Shown piece after piece: positions 1 through 7,826 of a stretch of 54,770 nt of DNA (the stretch's first letter is position 1; each line of letters opens with the position of its first letter). Where the stretch lies: assembly GCF_004117935.1 (NCBI RefSeq), contig NZ_SDOY01000179.1:1-54770 (forward strand). Reading direction: 5' to 3'. The translations under genes and the position numbers were made by a program. Below the pieces are notes generated by a model. That model saw nothing but the letters and a program-made list of their open reading frames with translations. It had not been told where the DNA came from and searched no databases. This DNA is from Streptomyces roseicoloratus (lineage in GTDB: Bacteria; Actinomycetota; Actinomycetes; Streptomycetales; Streptomycetaceae).

Positions 1-96
1 GCCGCGGGCCGGGGCCTCAGCCCGGCCGCGGGCCGGGGCCTCAGCTCGGCCGCGGGCCGGGGCCTCAGCCCGGTTGTGGGCCGGGGCCTCAGCCTG
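1..96. repeat. 24-bp tandem repeat, four copies
   Basis: Four head-to-tail copies of a 24-bp GC-rich unit (core GGGCCGGGGCCTCAG) start at 1, 25, 49 and 73. The last copy is degenerate, and imperfect relatives continue to about 170. It lies downstream of the monooxygenase stop at 203. No coding function is visible. Confidence 0.9.
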
Positions 97-202
97 GCCG
101 GTCCTGGGCCTGGTCTCGATCGGGGTCTGGGGCTCAGACCTGCCGGTCCTGCGCCTCGACCCCGCCCCGCGTCCGGCCCTCCGCCCCGCCCGCCCCCGGC
201 CC

Positions 203-1414
203 TCAGCCCCGGTGGACCGCCCTGGCCACGCGCGGGCCCAGCCAGCGCTTGAGGCGGCGGAGGGGTTCCAGTTGTTCCGCCGCGCGGTCGAGGCGGTAGT
301 AGAGCTGGGGCGGGATGTGCGGCAGGAGCGGGGAGTGGCGCTGGCCGAGCAGGGCGAACATCCGCGCCGGCTCCAGGCGCATGTAGCGGGGCAGGTTCTC
401 GTACCACTGGGCGCTGTAGCGGGCCGCGCTCTGCGCCGACACCAGCTCCGCGCGGCGCCGCCGTCCGTACGCGGCGAGGGCCGTGCCCACCGGCACCGAC
501 GGGTCGCGCAGGGCGGCGGCGAGGGCGAGGGCGTCCTCCAGGGCCAGGGTGGTGCCCGCGCCGATCGAGTAGTGCGTGGTGTGGGCCGCGTCGCCGAGCA
601 GTGCCGTGTTCCCGTGGTGCCAGACGCGGTTGGTGAGGGTGCGGAAGTGCAGCCACTGGGCCGGGGCGCCGCCGCCGTGCTGCTCGCGGCCGATCAGCGG
701 CTCGCCGTCGAGGAGGTCGGAGAACAGCTTCTCGAGCAGGTTCAGGCTGTCGGCCTCGTTCAGCCGGTCGAGCCCCAGACCCGACCAGGTCTCCGGGCCG
801 CACTCCACCACGCACGTCGACTGCTCGCCGCTGAACCCGTAGGCGTAGCACCAGATCCAGCCGTGCTCGGTCTCCTTGAAGGCGAAGCTGAAGGAGTCGA
901 AGACCTTGGTGGTGCCCAGCCACACGTAGGGGTTGCGGCCGCTGGTGACCTCGGTGCCGAAGTGGTGCGCGTGCGCCTCGCGCAGCGCGCTGTTCACCCC
1001 GTCGGCGGCCACCACCAGGTCGGCGTCCGCGAGCTCCGGCGCGCCGGGGCCGGTGACGGCGTGCTCGTGCTCGACCCGTACGCCCAGCTCCCGGGCCCGG
1101 TCGGCGAGCAGCGCCAGCATCCGGCGGCGGCCGATGCCGAAGCCCGCGTCGCCGCGGTGGACGGTGCGCTCGTCGCGGACGATCGCCACGCCGTCGGTCC
1201 AGGTGACCGACGCGGCGGCGATCGCCTCCGCCGACTCCGGGTCACCCGCGCGCAGCTTGTCGAGGAGGCCGGCCCAGTAGGTGACGCCCCAGCCGTAGGT
1301 GGCGCCCTCCGGGTTCCGCTCGTACACGGTGATGTCGTGGGAGGGGTCCTGGCGCTTCATCAGGATCGAGAAGTAGAGGCCGCCGGGCCCGCCGCCGACG
1401 ATGGTGATCTTCAC
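203..1414 (-). CDS. FAD-dependent aromatic monooxygenase (salicylyl-/anthraniloyl-CoA hydroxylase type)
   Basis: About 403 aa. The N-terminus has a Rossmann FAD motif (GGGPGG), and a second FAD motif, LLGDAAHTTHYSIGAG, lies about two thirds in, as in group A flavoprotein hydroxylases. The YERNPEGATYGWGVTYW stretch and overall length resemble CoA-ester hydroxylases acting on salicylyl-CoA or 2-aminobenzoyl-CoA; that substrate class is inferred, not proven. I chose the GTG near 1414 because GGGAG sits 5 nt upstream and the protein then begins directly at the FAD motif (VKITIVGGG). An upstream ATG at 1447 lies in a 13-bp direct repeat without a ribosome site. The gene stands alone, so it needs no dedicated reductase partner (NAD(P)H reduces such enzymes directly). 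Confidence 0.85.
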   Translation of the reverse strand: MKITIVGGGPGGLYFSILMKRQDPSHDITVYERNPEGATYGWGVTYWAGLLDKLRAGDPESAEAIAAASVTWTDGVAIVRDERTVHRGDAGFGIGRRRMLALLADRARELGVRVEHEHAVTGPGAPELADADLVVAADGVNSALREAHAHHFGTEVTSGRNPYVWLGTTKVFDSFSFAFKETEHGWIWCYAYGFSGEQSTCVVECGPETWSGLGLDRLNEADSLNLLEKLFSDLLDGEPLIGREQHGGGAPAQWLHFRTLTNRVWHHGNTALLGDAAHTTHYSIGAGTTLALEDALALAAALRDPSVPVGTALAAYGRRRRAELVSAQSAARYSAQWYENLPRYMRLEPARMFALLGQRHSPLLPHIPPQLYYRLDRAAEQLEPLRRLKRWLGPRVARAVHRG

Positions 1415-1431
1415 GGGTGCTCCCACGAGGA

Positions 1432-1457
1432 CATGACGCAGTGCCATGACGCAGTGC
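1432..1457. repeat. 13-bp direct repeat ahead of the monooxygenase gene
   Basis: Two adjacent exact copies of GCACTGCGTCATG (minus-strand reading) lie just upstream of the preferred GTG start. The position suits an operator or promoter element. No known regulator motif is recognised. Confidence 0.6.
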
Positions 1458-1706
1458 GCTGAGGTGGCAACGCACGGTAGCAGCGCGGGTGCGGCGAGGA
1501 GCGGAAAGCCGTGGCCGGTCCGCCCGCGCGGGTGACGCCCTCGACGGCCCCGCCGACGGCCTCCACCGATAGCTGTCTACCGACGTCCCCCGCCGATAGC
1601 CGTCTACCGACGATCCCCCGCCGACGCCCCGGCCCCTCCCGCTGACGCCCCGGCGACGGCCCCCGCCGACGCCCCCGCCGACGCCCCCGCCGACGGCCCG
1701 TCGGCG
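1448..1706. other. Gene-free spacer with degenerate repeats
   Basis: Spacer between the monooxygenase and senR. It holds two copies of a 20-bp unit, CCGATAGCYGTCTACCGACG, at about 1566 and 1593, followed by a degenerate CCGACGCCC run up to the senR stop. No gene or clear terminator was found. Confidence 0.6.
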
Positions 1707-2369
1707 TCACGGCAGCAGGCGCTGTTCCTTCGCCACCGCCACCGCGCCCGCCCGCGTGTCGACGCCGAGCTTCGCGTAGATCCGGCCCAGGTGGGTCTTG
1801 ACCGTGGCCTCGCTGATGAACAGGGCGCGGGCGATCTCCCGGTTGCCCAGGCCGCGCGCGAGCTGTCCGAGGATGTCGCGCTCCCGGTCGGTGAGGGACG
1901 GGCCCGCCGCGCCCCGCATCCGGTCCATCACCCGGCTGGCGACCGGCGGCGACAGCGTCGTACGGCCCTGCGCCGCCGAGTGGATCGCGGCGAACAACTC
2001 CTCCGGGCGCTCGGCCTTCAGGAGGTAGCCGGTGGCGCCCGCCTCGATGGCCCGGGTGATGTCCGCGTCCGTGTCGTACGTGGTGAGGACGAGGACGTGG
2101 ACGCCGGTCGGCGCGATCCGCCGGGTCGCCTCCACGCCGTCGATGCCCGGACCGAGCTGCAGGTCCATCAGGACCACGTCCGGCCGCAGGTGGGAGGCCA
2201 TCGCGACGGCCTCCTCGCCGCTGCCCGCCTCGCCCACCACCTCGATGTCCGGGGCGCTGCCGAGCAGCGCGAGCAGCCCGGCGCGGACCACCGCGTGGTC
2301 GTCGCAGAGCAGGATCCGTACGGGCGCGGCGGGCCCTCCGGGTGCTGCGGGCGTCGCGGGGGCGCTCAC
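1707..2369 (-). CDS. senR: Response regulator, NarL/LuxR type (SenR)
   Basis: 220 aa. Residues about 17-130 form a receiver domain: acidic pocket CDD at 22-24, phospho-acceptor Asp69 in VVLMDLQ, and the lysine in YLLKAE. A LuxR helix-turn-helix follows at about 155-215 (LTDREREIL-like start, GLGNREIARALFISEATVKTHLGRIYAKLGV). The GTG start overlaps the senS stop by 4 nt (GTGA), so the two are translationally coupled. Together with hbpS divergent just beyond senS, this matches the SenS-SenR redox/haem-sensing system described in Streptomyces reticuli and S. coelicolor, where SenR controls antioxidant genes and hbpS itself. The gene name rests on context plus family. Confidence 0.88.
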   Translation of the reverse strand: MSAPATPAAPGGPAAPVRILLCDDHAVVRAGLLALLGSAPDIEVVGEAGSGEEAVAMASHLRPDVVLMDLQLGPGIDGVEATRRIAPTGVHVLVLTTYDTDADITRAIEAGATGYLLKAERPEELFAAIHSAAQGRTTLSPPVASRVMDRMRGAAGPSLTDRERDILGQLARGLGNREIARALFISEATVKTHLGRIYAKLGVDTRAGAVAVAKEQRLLP

Positions 2370-3688
2370 GGGCGTACCTCCAACGGGATCGCGGCCGAGA
2401 GCACGGTGCCCTCGCCCGGTGCGGACTCGATCGTCAGGGTGCCGCCCAGCTGCCGGGCGCGCACCCGCATCGCGGGCAGCCCGTGGCCGCGCACCCCGTC
2501 GTCCTCCCGTACGGCGGCCGGGTCGAAGCCGCGGCCGTCGTCGGCGACGTCGAGGACGACCTGGTCGTCCAGATAGGTCAGGGTGAGCGCGGCGGAGGCG
2601 GCCTCGGCGTGCTCGCGGATGTTGGCGAGGGCGCCCTGCGCGATCCGCAGCAGCGCCGACTGGACCCGGTCCGGCAGCGGCACCGCCGTCCCGTCGACCC
2701 GGAACACGGCCGACTCGCGGGCCGCGAGCCCGCGCAGCGCCTCCTCGAGGCCGCCGCCCTCGGCGAGGTCGGCCGGCGCCAGGTCGTGGACGAAGCGGCG
2801 GGCCTCGGCGAGGTTGCGTTCGGCGATCGACTCGGCCGTACGGACGTGGCGGCGGGCGGTCGACGGATCGGCGTCCCAGGTGCGGTCGGCGGCCTGGAGC
2901 AGCATCTGCTGGCTGGACAGGCCCTGCGCGAGGGTGTCGTGGATCTCCATGGACAGCCGCTGCCGCTCGGCCAGGGTGCCCTCGCGGCGCTCGATCGCGG
3001 CCAGCTCGCGGCGCGTGCGGATCAGGTCCTCGATGAGCGCGCGCTGCCGCTCGGCCTGCCGGTCGGCGTGCACGAAGACGGCGGTGGCGATGGCGGCGAC
3101 GGCGGGCGGGGCGATCACCAGGTTGGGGTCGAAGCCGCCCTCCGACAGCTGCACCTGCGCGGCCACGACGAACACCGTCAGCAGGGCGACCAGGCCGAGC
3201 GCGGCGCGCGGCGGCAGCGTGCGCAGGCCCGTGTAGAACAGCGGCACCGCACACCACGCGAAGCTCGGCGCGAGCACGACGAGGACGGTCCAGACGGCGA
3301 CGACCGTGCCCAGCCAGGCGATCCGGCGGGGTGTGGCACGGGTGCCGAGGACGGGACCGAGGAGGTAGAGGGACGCGAGGGCGCCCGAGAGCGCGACGAT
3401 CCAGGGGCTGCGGTCCTCCCAGGGGTGGCGCAGCAGGAAGCGGGCGAGGGAGGCGCCGAGGAGGAGGAAGAACGCCACGTGCATGACCCGCGCCAGCCAC
3501 CGGGCGTCGGGGTCCCGCCCGAGGCCCCCGGCCGGGTCCCGCCCGAGGCCCCCGGCTTCCGGGTCCAGCCCGGGACCGCCGGCCTCTGGGTCCAGCCCGG
3601 GACCGCCGGTGTTCGAGTCCCGCCCGAGGCCCCCGGCCTCCGGGTCCCGGTCCGGGGGCGTGGCCCGGTCGTCCGTCGTCCGGTCCAT
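2366..3688 (-). CDS. senS: Sensor histidine kinase (SenS)
   Basis: 440 aa. Residues 1-60 are a hydrophilic Gly/Pro/Asp tract made of about five 9-residue repeats (DPEAGGPGL type). Hydrophobic membrane segments run from about 68 to 205. A HisKA_3 dimerisation domain follows with His250 in RLSMEIHDTLAQGL. The C-terminus is a HATPase domain with the ADDGRGFDP G-box and GHGLPAMRVRA. In the SenS-SenR system the kinase is modulated by the secreted haem-binding protein HbpS, encoded here divergently about 350 bp away. The N-terminal repeat, placed before the first membrane segment, is unusual; a shorter start beyond it was not evident. Confidence 0.88.
   Translation of the reverse strand: MDRTTDDRATPPDRDPEAGGLGRDSNTGGPGLDPEAGGPGLDPEAGGLGRDPAGGLGRDPDARWLARVMHVAFFLLLGASLARFLLRHPWEDRSPWIVALSGALASLYLLGPVLGTRATPRRIAWLGTVVAVWTVLVVLAPSFAWCAVPLFYTGLRTLPPRAALGLVALLTVFVVAAQVQLSEGGFDPNLVIAPPAVAAIATAVFVHADRQAERQRALIEDLIRTRRELAAIERREGTLAERQRLSMEIHDTLAQGLSSQQMLLQAADRTWDADPSTARRHVRTAESIAERNLAEARRFVHDLAPADLAEGGGLEEALRGLAARESAVFRVDGTAVPLPDRVQSALLRIAQGALANIREHAEAASAALTLTYLDDQVVLDVADDGRGFDPAAVREDDGVRGHGLPAMRVRARQLGGTLTIESAPGEGTVLSAAIPLEVRP
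3500..3645. repeat. 27-bp coding tandem repeat in the senS N-terminus
   Basis: About five imperfect 27-bp units (GGTCCAGCCCGGGACCGCC / GGTCCCGCCCGAGGCCCCC types) encode the 9-residue Gly/Pro/Asp repeat at SenS residues about 15-60. The reading frame is kept across the units. Confidence 0.75.
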
Positions 3689-3890
3689 CGTTCACCTGCT
3701 TCGTGGCGTCGGCGGCCCTGGTGTGTCGCCGACCGTCTGACCTGGAGATACGTGTCCATCCTGGCCCAGGAGGACCAGGGCGGCATCAACCGATCGGCTG
3801 ACGGCCCCGTCATCCGGTGCGCGCGCCGGACCGAGCCGGAACGTCGACCGGCGGGCCCCGTTCCCGGACGGAGGATCGATGCAGAGCGAA

Positions 3891-4030
3891 CGGAACACCG
3901 TCCCGAACGACGGAACACCGTCCCGAACGACGGAGCACTGTTCCGCACCGCACCGCGAACACCGTCCCGCACCGCGAACACCGCCCGAACCGCGGCACAC
4001 CGTCCCGAACGACGGAAACACGTCCCGAAC
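3891..4030. repeat. 18-22 bp repeat array in the senS/hbpS intergenic region
   Basis: Two exact 20-bp units (CGGAACACCGTCCCGAACGA at 3891 and 3911) are followed by about five diverged units up to 4030, just before the hbpS ribosome site. The repeated CGGAAC/GTCCCG half-motifs are roughly palindromic, so multiple operator sites are possible. The 356-bp gap 3689-4044 holds no gene. Confidence 0.75.
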
Positions 4031-4044
4031 CCCTGGAGCCCGCA

Positions 4045-4608
4045 ATGCAGAAGAAGTTCCTCCTCGGCACCACCGCCGCCGTCGTCCTCGCGGCCGGCAC
4101 CTTCGGCGCCGTCTCCGCCAACGCCTCCAACGCCTCCTCCGCCGCGCAGGCCGCCCCGGCCGCCGCCGCTGCCGCCAAGAAGGCCGACGCCGACCGCGAC
4201 GACCTGCGCCAGGACACCCACCTGACGATCGAGGCCGCGACGAAGGCCGCGCAGGCCACCCTGAAGGCCGCCGAGAAGGAGAACCAGCGCGTCTCCGTCG
4301 CCGTCGTCGACCGCAACGGCAACACCATCGTGACCCTGCGCGGCGACGGCGCCGGCCCGCAGTCCTACGAGTCGGCCGAGCGCAAGGCGTACACCGCCGT
4401 CTCCTGGAACGCCCCGACCTCCGTCCTCGCCGGCCGCCTCGCCCAGGCTCCGAACCTGAAGGACATCCCCGGCACCCTCTTCCTGGGCGGCGGTGCCCCC
4501 GTCACCGCGAACGGCGCCCCGATCGCCGGCATCGGCGTGGCCGGCGCGCCCTCCGGCGACCTGGACGAGAAGTTCGCCCAGGCGGGCGTGGCGTCGCTGA
4601 ACGACTGA
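4045..4608 (+). CDS. hbpS: Secreted haem-binding sensor accessory protein HbpS
   Basis: 187 aa. A signal peptide (MQKKF then a hydrophobic stretch ending near ANA at 25-27) is followed by an Ala-rich linker and a single HbpS/GlcG-type domain (about 55-185) with VAVVDRNGNTIVTLRGDGAG and TLFLGGGAPV. An EXXE motif (E109-S-A-E112), of the kind linked to iron binding in this family, is visible. Known role: an extracellular oligomeric haem-binding/degrading protein that communicates redox state to SenS. The start is the ATG after CTGGAG; the frame is open further upstream only because repeats lack stops. Divergent from senS-senR, and followed by a strong hairpin. Confidence 0.9.
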   Translation: MQKKFLLGTTAAVVLAAGTFGAVSANASNASSAAQAAPAAAAAAKKADADRDDLRQDTHLTIEAATKAAQATLKAAEKENQRVSVAVVDRNGNTIVTLRGDGAGPQSYESAERKAYTAVSWNAPTSVLAGRLAQAPNLKDIPGTLFLGGGAPVTANGAPIAGIGVAGAPSGDLDEKFAQAGVASLND

Positions 4609-4664
4609 CGCCGACCGCCGACCGCCGACCGCCGGACCGCCCCACCGGCCCCGCCCCACCGGCC

Positions 4665-4699
4665 CCGATGGCGCCCGGACCCCCGCCGGGCGCCATCGG
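4665..4699 (+). terminator. Hairpin terminator after hbpS
   Basis: Perfect 14-bp stem (CCGATGGCGCCCGG with its complement at 4686-4699) and a 7-nt loop, starting about 57 nt after the hbpS stop. There is no U-tract, as is common for Streptomyces hairpin terminators. Confidence 0.7.
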
Positions 4700-4707
4700 C
4701 ACGGCGT

Positions 4708-4800
4708 ACGCGGCGTATTCGGACGCGGCGTATTCGGACGCGGCGAATTCGGACGCGGCGTATTGGGACGCGGTGTATTCGTACGCGGTGTATTCGTACG
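4708..4800. repeat. 15-bp tandem repeat before the M1 peptidase gene
   Basis: About six units of GCGGCGTATTCGGAC with small changes (GAATTC, TATTGG, TATTCGTAC variants) run up to the promoter of the next gene. The TATTC cores make this patch AT-richer than its surroundings. Confidence 0.85.
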
Positions 4801-4804
4801 CCTG

Positions 4805-4836
4805 TTTACGACAGCATCCGTATGTCTGCTTAGGAT
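4805..4836 (+). promoter_or_regulatory. Candidate promoter for a leaderless M1 peptidase mRNA
   Basis: A -10 like TAGGAT at 4831-4836 lies 6 nt before the GTG start at 4843, with TTTACG at 4805-4810 as a long-spaced -35. No Shine-Dalgarno precedes the GTG, so transcription probably starts at the start codon. Confidence 0.5.
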
Positions 4837-4842
4837 CGGTTC

Positions 4843-6252
4843 GTGAACACGCGCCGCCGCAGGACCGGAGCCCTGGCCCTCACCCTCACCCTCGCCCTGT
4901 TCGCCGCGGCCTGCACCGCCGGCGGCTCCGGTGGCGGGGTGCACGGAACGCCCGGCGCGGCCGGGCTGCGCGACCCGTACTTCCCCAAGCTCGGCAACGG
5001 CGGCTACGACGTGAGCCGTTACGCCCTCACGCTGTCCTACGACCCCGCCACCGGCCGCCTCGACGGCCGTGCCGAGATCACCGCGAAGGCCACCCAGGAC
5101 CTCAGCGCCTTCAACCTGGACCTGGCCGGGCTCACCGTCCGCGGTGCCACCGTCGGCGGGGCGCCCGCCGCCGTCAACCGGGCCGGGAACGAGCTGACCG
5201 TGCGCCCGCGCGAGGACATCGACAAGGGCGCCGAGTTCCGGACCGTCGTCACCTACGACGGCGTGCCGGAGACCATCACCGACTCGGACGGCGCCGAGGA
5301 GGGCTGGCTGAAGACCGCCGACGGCGCGCTGGCGCTCGGCGAACCGACCGGCTCCATGGCCTGGTTCCCCGGCAACCACCACCCCTCCGACAAGGCCGTC
5401 TACGACATCACCGTCACCGTCCCGGCCGGGCTCAAGGCCCTCTCCAACGGGGTGCTCACCGCCGAGCGCAAGACCGCCGACGGCCGCACCACCTCGGTCT
5501 GGCACGCCGCCGACCCGATGGCGAGCTATCTCGCCACGCTCGCGATCGGGCGCTACGACACGAGCACCACGACCGCGCTCGGCAAGGTGCCCGTCCTCAC
5601 CGCCGCCGATCCCGAGGTGGCGGCGCGGACAGCCGCGCTGCGGGCCAGGATCCCGGAGATCCTGGACTGGCAGACGGAGAACTTCGGGCCCTATCCGTTC
5701 GCCGCCGCCGGCGCGATCGTCGACCGCGACGACGACGTCGGCTACGCCCTGGAGACCCAGACCCGCCCGGTCTTCCCCGCAGGCTCCTTCGACACCACCA
5801 CCGTCGTCCACGAACTGGCCCACCAGTGGTACGGCAACTCCGTGTCGCCCGCCACCTGGCAGGACATGTGGCTGAACGAGGGCTTCGCGACGTACGCGGA
5901 GTGGCTCTACAAGGAGGACTTCGAGGACGCCCCGGCGCAGCAGAGCTTCGAGAAGGCCTTCGCCAACGACGCCGCCTGGGCCTTCCCGCCGGCCGAACCG
6001 CCGGGCCCCGAGGACCTGTTCGGCGTGCCCGTCTACCAGCGCGGGGCGATGGTGCTGCACCGCATCCGCCAGACGGTCGGCGACGACACCTTCTACGAGA
6101 TCCTCGCGGGCTGGCCGGCGAAGTACCGTCACGGCACCGCCGGCACCGAGGACTTCACGGAGTACGTGGAGTCGGTCGCGGACGAGGACCTGACCGGGCT
6201 GTGGGACGTGTGGCTGTACGGGGACGGGAAGCCCGCGGAGCCGACGGACTAG
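4843..6252 (+). CDS. M1 family zinc metallopeptidase, lipoprotein
   Basis: 469 aa. A lipoprotein signal has four arginines then a hydrophobic core and Cys24 in FAAACTAG. The N-terminal beta domain precedes the M1 catalytic domain with HELAHQW (His323, Glu324, His327) and the third zinc ligand Glu346 in WLNEGFATYAEW. The usual GAMEN exopeptidase motif is replaced by a GYALETQTRPVF-type segment, common in short bacterial M1 lipoproteins. It lacks the long C-terminal helical domain of PepN, so it is a minimal cell-surface aminopeptidase-like enzyme. Probably leaderless. It is followed by a 31-bp repeat array and a convergent GNAT gene. Confidence 0.9.
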   Translation: MNTRRRRTGALALTLTLALFAAACTAGGSGGGVHGTPGAAGLRDPYFPKLGNGGYDVSRYALTLSYDPATGRLDGRAEITAKATQDLSAFNLDLAGLTVRGATVGGAPAAVNRAGNELTVRPREDIDKGAEFRTVVTYDGVPETITDSDGAEEGWLKTADGALALGEPTGSMAWFPGNHHPSDKAVYDITVTVPAGLKALSNGVLTAERKTADGRTTSVWHAADPMASYLATLAIGRYDTSTTTALGKVPVLTAADPEVAARTAALRARIPEILDWQTENFGPYPFAAAGAIVDRDDDVGYALETQTRPVFPAGSFDTTTVVHELAHQWYGNSVSPATWQDMWLNEGFATYAEWLYKEDFEDAPAQQSFEKAFANDAAWAFPPAEPPGPEDLFGVPVYQRGAMVLHRIRQTVGDDTFYEILAGWPAKYRHGTAGTEDFTEYVESVADEDLTGLWDVWLYGDGKPAEPTD

Positions 6253-6267
6253 GAGGACACGGCGCTT

Positions 6268-6415
6268 CGCGTCCGCTCGCGGTGGTGCGTCAGTGCGAGG
6301 TTCCGCTCGCGGTGGTGCGTCAGCGCGAGGCTTCCGTTCGTGACGGTGCGGCAGCGCGGGACTTCGTTCGCGGTGGTGCGTCAGCGCGAGGCTTCCGTTC
6401 GCGGTGGTGCGTCAG
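6268..6415. repeat. About 31-bp tandem repeat between convergent genes
   Basis: Five imperfect copies of a unit like TTCCGCTCGCGGTGGTGCG followed by TCAGCGCGAGG lie between the M1 peptidase stop (6252) and the GNAT gene. The array runs into the last 35 nt of the GNAT coding sequence and forms its C-terminal residues. Confidence 0.85.
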
Positions 6416-6953
6416 GCCGGTGATCGGCCGGCGTCGGTGGCCGGAGGGCCTTGCGCAGGACGACGCAGGGACGGCCGTGGGCCAGGTCCGGGCGGCGCGC
6501 GATCTCCTCGTAGCCGAGCGAGGTCCAGAACGCGAGGCCGCGCGGGTTGTTCTCCAGGACGGCCAGGCGCAGTCCCGTACGGCCCTGGGAGCGGAAGCCC
6601 TCCTCGACGTGCGCGGCCAGGCGCCGGCCGTGTCCGGCGCGGTGTCCGGCGGCGTGGACCATCAGCAGACCGATCCACGGGTCGGGGTCGGCCGGGTCGG
6701 GGTGCCGGCCGAGGGTGACGGCGACGGCGACGAGGCGGCCGGCCGAGCGGGCGAGCAGCACCTCGGCGGTCGGCTGCGCCAACTCGTCGGCGAGGGCGGC
6801 GGCGACCTGTTCCGGCAGGATGCGGGCGGGGTCCGGGAAGTCGCCGCTGAGCTGCTGGAACTCCTCGTTCGACGCGTACAGCCCGGTGAGTTCGGTCAGC
6901 AGCGGACCGGGGATGTCGCGCGGGTCCCCGGCGGTCAGCGGTTCGACGATCAC
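6381..6953 (-). CDS. GNAT-family N-acetyltransferase
   Basis: 190 aa. One GNAT fold with AEVLLARSAGRLVAVAVTLGR (beta2-4), WIGLLMVHAAGHRAGHGRRLAAHVE (acetyl-CoA pyrophosphate loop of the Q/RxxGxG/A type) and LRLAVLENNPRGLAFWTSLGYEEI (the classic ending). The substrate is unknown. I chose the GTG at 6953 because the alternative GTG at 6980 lies inside the hairpin 6967-6995; TACGCT sits 7 nt upstream of 6953, which would suit a leaderless transcript. The extreme C-terminus (APPRTEASR) is encoded by the adjoining tandem repeat. Confidence 0.85.
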   Translation of the reverse strand: MIVEPLTAGDPRDIPGPLLTELTGLYASNEEFQQLSGDFPDPARILPEQVAAALADELAQPTAEVLLARSAGRLVAVAVTLGRHPDPADPDPWIGLLMVHAAGHRAGHGRRLAAHVEEGFRSQGRTGLRLAVLENNPRGLAFWTSLGYEEIARRPDLAHGRPCVVLRKALRPPTPADHRPDAPPRTEASR

Positions 6954-6966
6954 CCGCGCAAGCGTA

Positions 6967-6995
6967 GAGCCCCGGCGCACGACGCGCCGGGGCTC
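6967..6995 (-). terminator. Hairpin terminator after terD
   Basis: Perfect 12-bp stem GAGCCCCGGCGC / GCGCCGGGGCTC with loop ACGAC, between the terD stop (7058) and the GNAT start. Confidence 0.7.
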
Positions 6996-7057
6996 CAGGT
7001 CCTGTCCGGCGGATCATGGCCGGGGCCGCGAGGAGGCCCGCCGGACGGTCGCGTCCG

Positions 7058-7633
7058 TCAGATGTTGACGCCGAAGTCGCGGGCGATGCCCTCCAGGCCC
7101 GAGGCGTAGCCCTGGCCCACCGCGCGGAACTTCCACTCCGCGCCGTTGCGGTACAGCTCGCCGAAGACCATCGCGGTCTCGACGGCGGCGTCCTCCGACA
7201 GGTCGTAGCGGGCGATCTCGGCGCCGCCGGCCTGGTTGACGATGCGGATGTAGGCATTGCGGACCTGGCCGAAGTTCTGCGAGCGGTTGACCGCGTCGTA
7301 GATGGAGACCGGGAAGACGATCTTGTCGACGCCGGCCGGGAGGCCCGCCAGGTTGACGTTGATCTGCTCGTCGTCGCCGCCGCCCTCGCCGGTGCGGTTG
7401 TCACCGGTGTGGACGATGGTCTGGTCCGGCGTGGACTTGTTGTTGAAGAAGACGAAGTGGCCGTCGGAGACGACCTTGCCGGCGGCGTCCACGCCGATGG
7501 CCGACGCGTCGAGGTCGAAGTCCGTGCCCGTGGTCGTACGGACGTCCCAGCCCAGGCCCACGGTGACGGCGGTGAGGCCAGGGGCCTCCTTGGTCAGGGA
7601 GACGTTGCCGCCCTTGGAGAGGCTTACAGCCAT
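7058..7633 (-). CDS. terD: TerD-family tellurium resistance / calcium-binding stress protein
   Basis: 191 aa, full length for TerD/TerE. It starts MAVSLSKGGNVSLTKEAPGL and carries the family's acidic segments FDLDASA and GEGGGDDEQINVNL, which form the calcium-binding loops. The ATG at 7633 is preceded by AAGGGAC, so the in-frame extension upstream is not used. TerD proteins are soluble calcium-binding proteins tied to tellurite and envelope stress, and in Streptomyces to development; the biochemical role is unsettled. Monocistronic: divergent from arfB, with a hairpin after its stop. Confidence 0.93.
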   Translation of the reverse strand: MAVSLSKGGNVSLTKEAPGLTAVTVGLGWDVRTTTGTDFDLDASAIGVDAAGKVVSDGHFVFFNNKSTPDQTIVHTGDNRTGEGGGDDEQINVNLAGLPAGVDKIVFPVSIYDAVNRSQNFGQVRNAYIRIVNQAGGAEIARYDLSEDAAVETAMVFGELYRNGAEWKFRAVGQGYASGLEGIARDFGVNI

Positions 7634-7817
7634 GGGATGTCCCTTCATCGTGATGTGTTCGCACCCAATAACGCGCACGGCGCCGCTGTGGTTCCAGCGC
7701 GCCTTCCCGGGCGCCTTCCCAGGCGCCTTCCTGGCCGGATGCCGTGCGGGTGCAGTGCGGGTCCCGTGCGGTTCCCGTGCGAAAACAGGGTGACGCACGA
7801 CCGGCCCGGCGGGGAAC
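7634..7817. other. Divergent terD/arfB promoter region
   Basis: 184 bp with short imperfect repeats (GGCGCCTTCC and GTGCGGTTCC types). It must hold promoters for both genes, but no consensus element stands out. Confidence 0.4.
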
Positions 7818-7826
7818 ATGGAAGGC

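Noticed and set aside
2366..3695. SenS-SenR as a single fused protein (one frame reads 1707-3695)
   Set aside because: The frame upstream of the SenR GTG is out of frame with the kinase; the kinase motifs lie in another frame and the genes overlap by GTGA.
3178..6132. Very long open frames on opposite strands or alternate frames (for example 984 codons here, 1076 at 3879-7109, 1173 at 18435-21956)
   Set aside because: They are Arg/Gly/Pro-rich shadows of recognised genes, caused by the scarcity of stops in GC-rich DNA; no family motifs.
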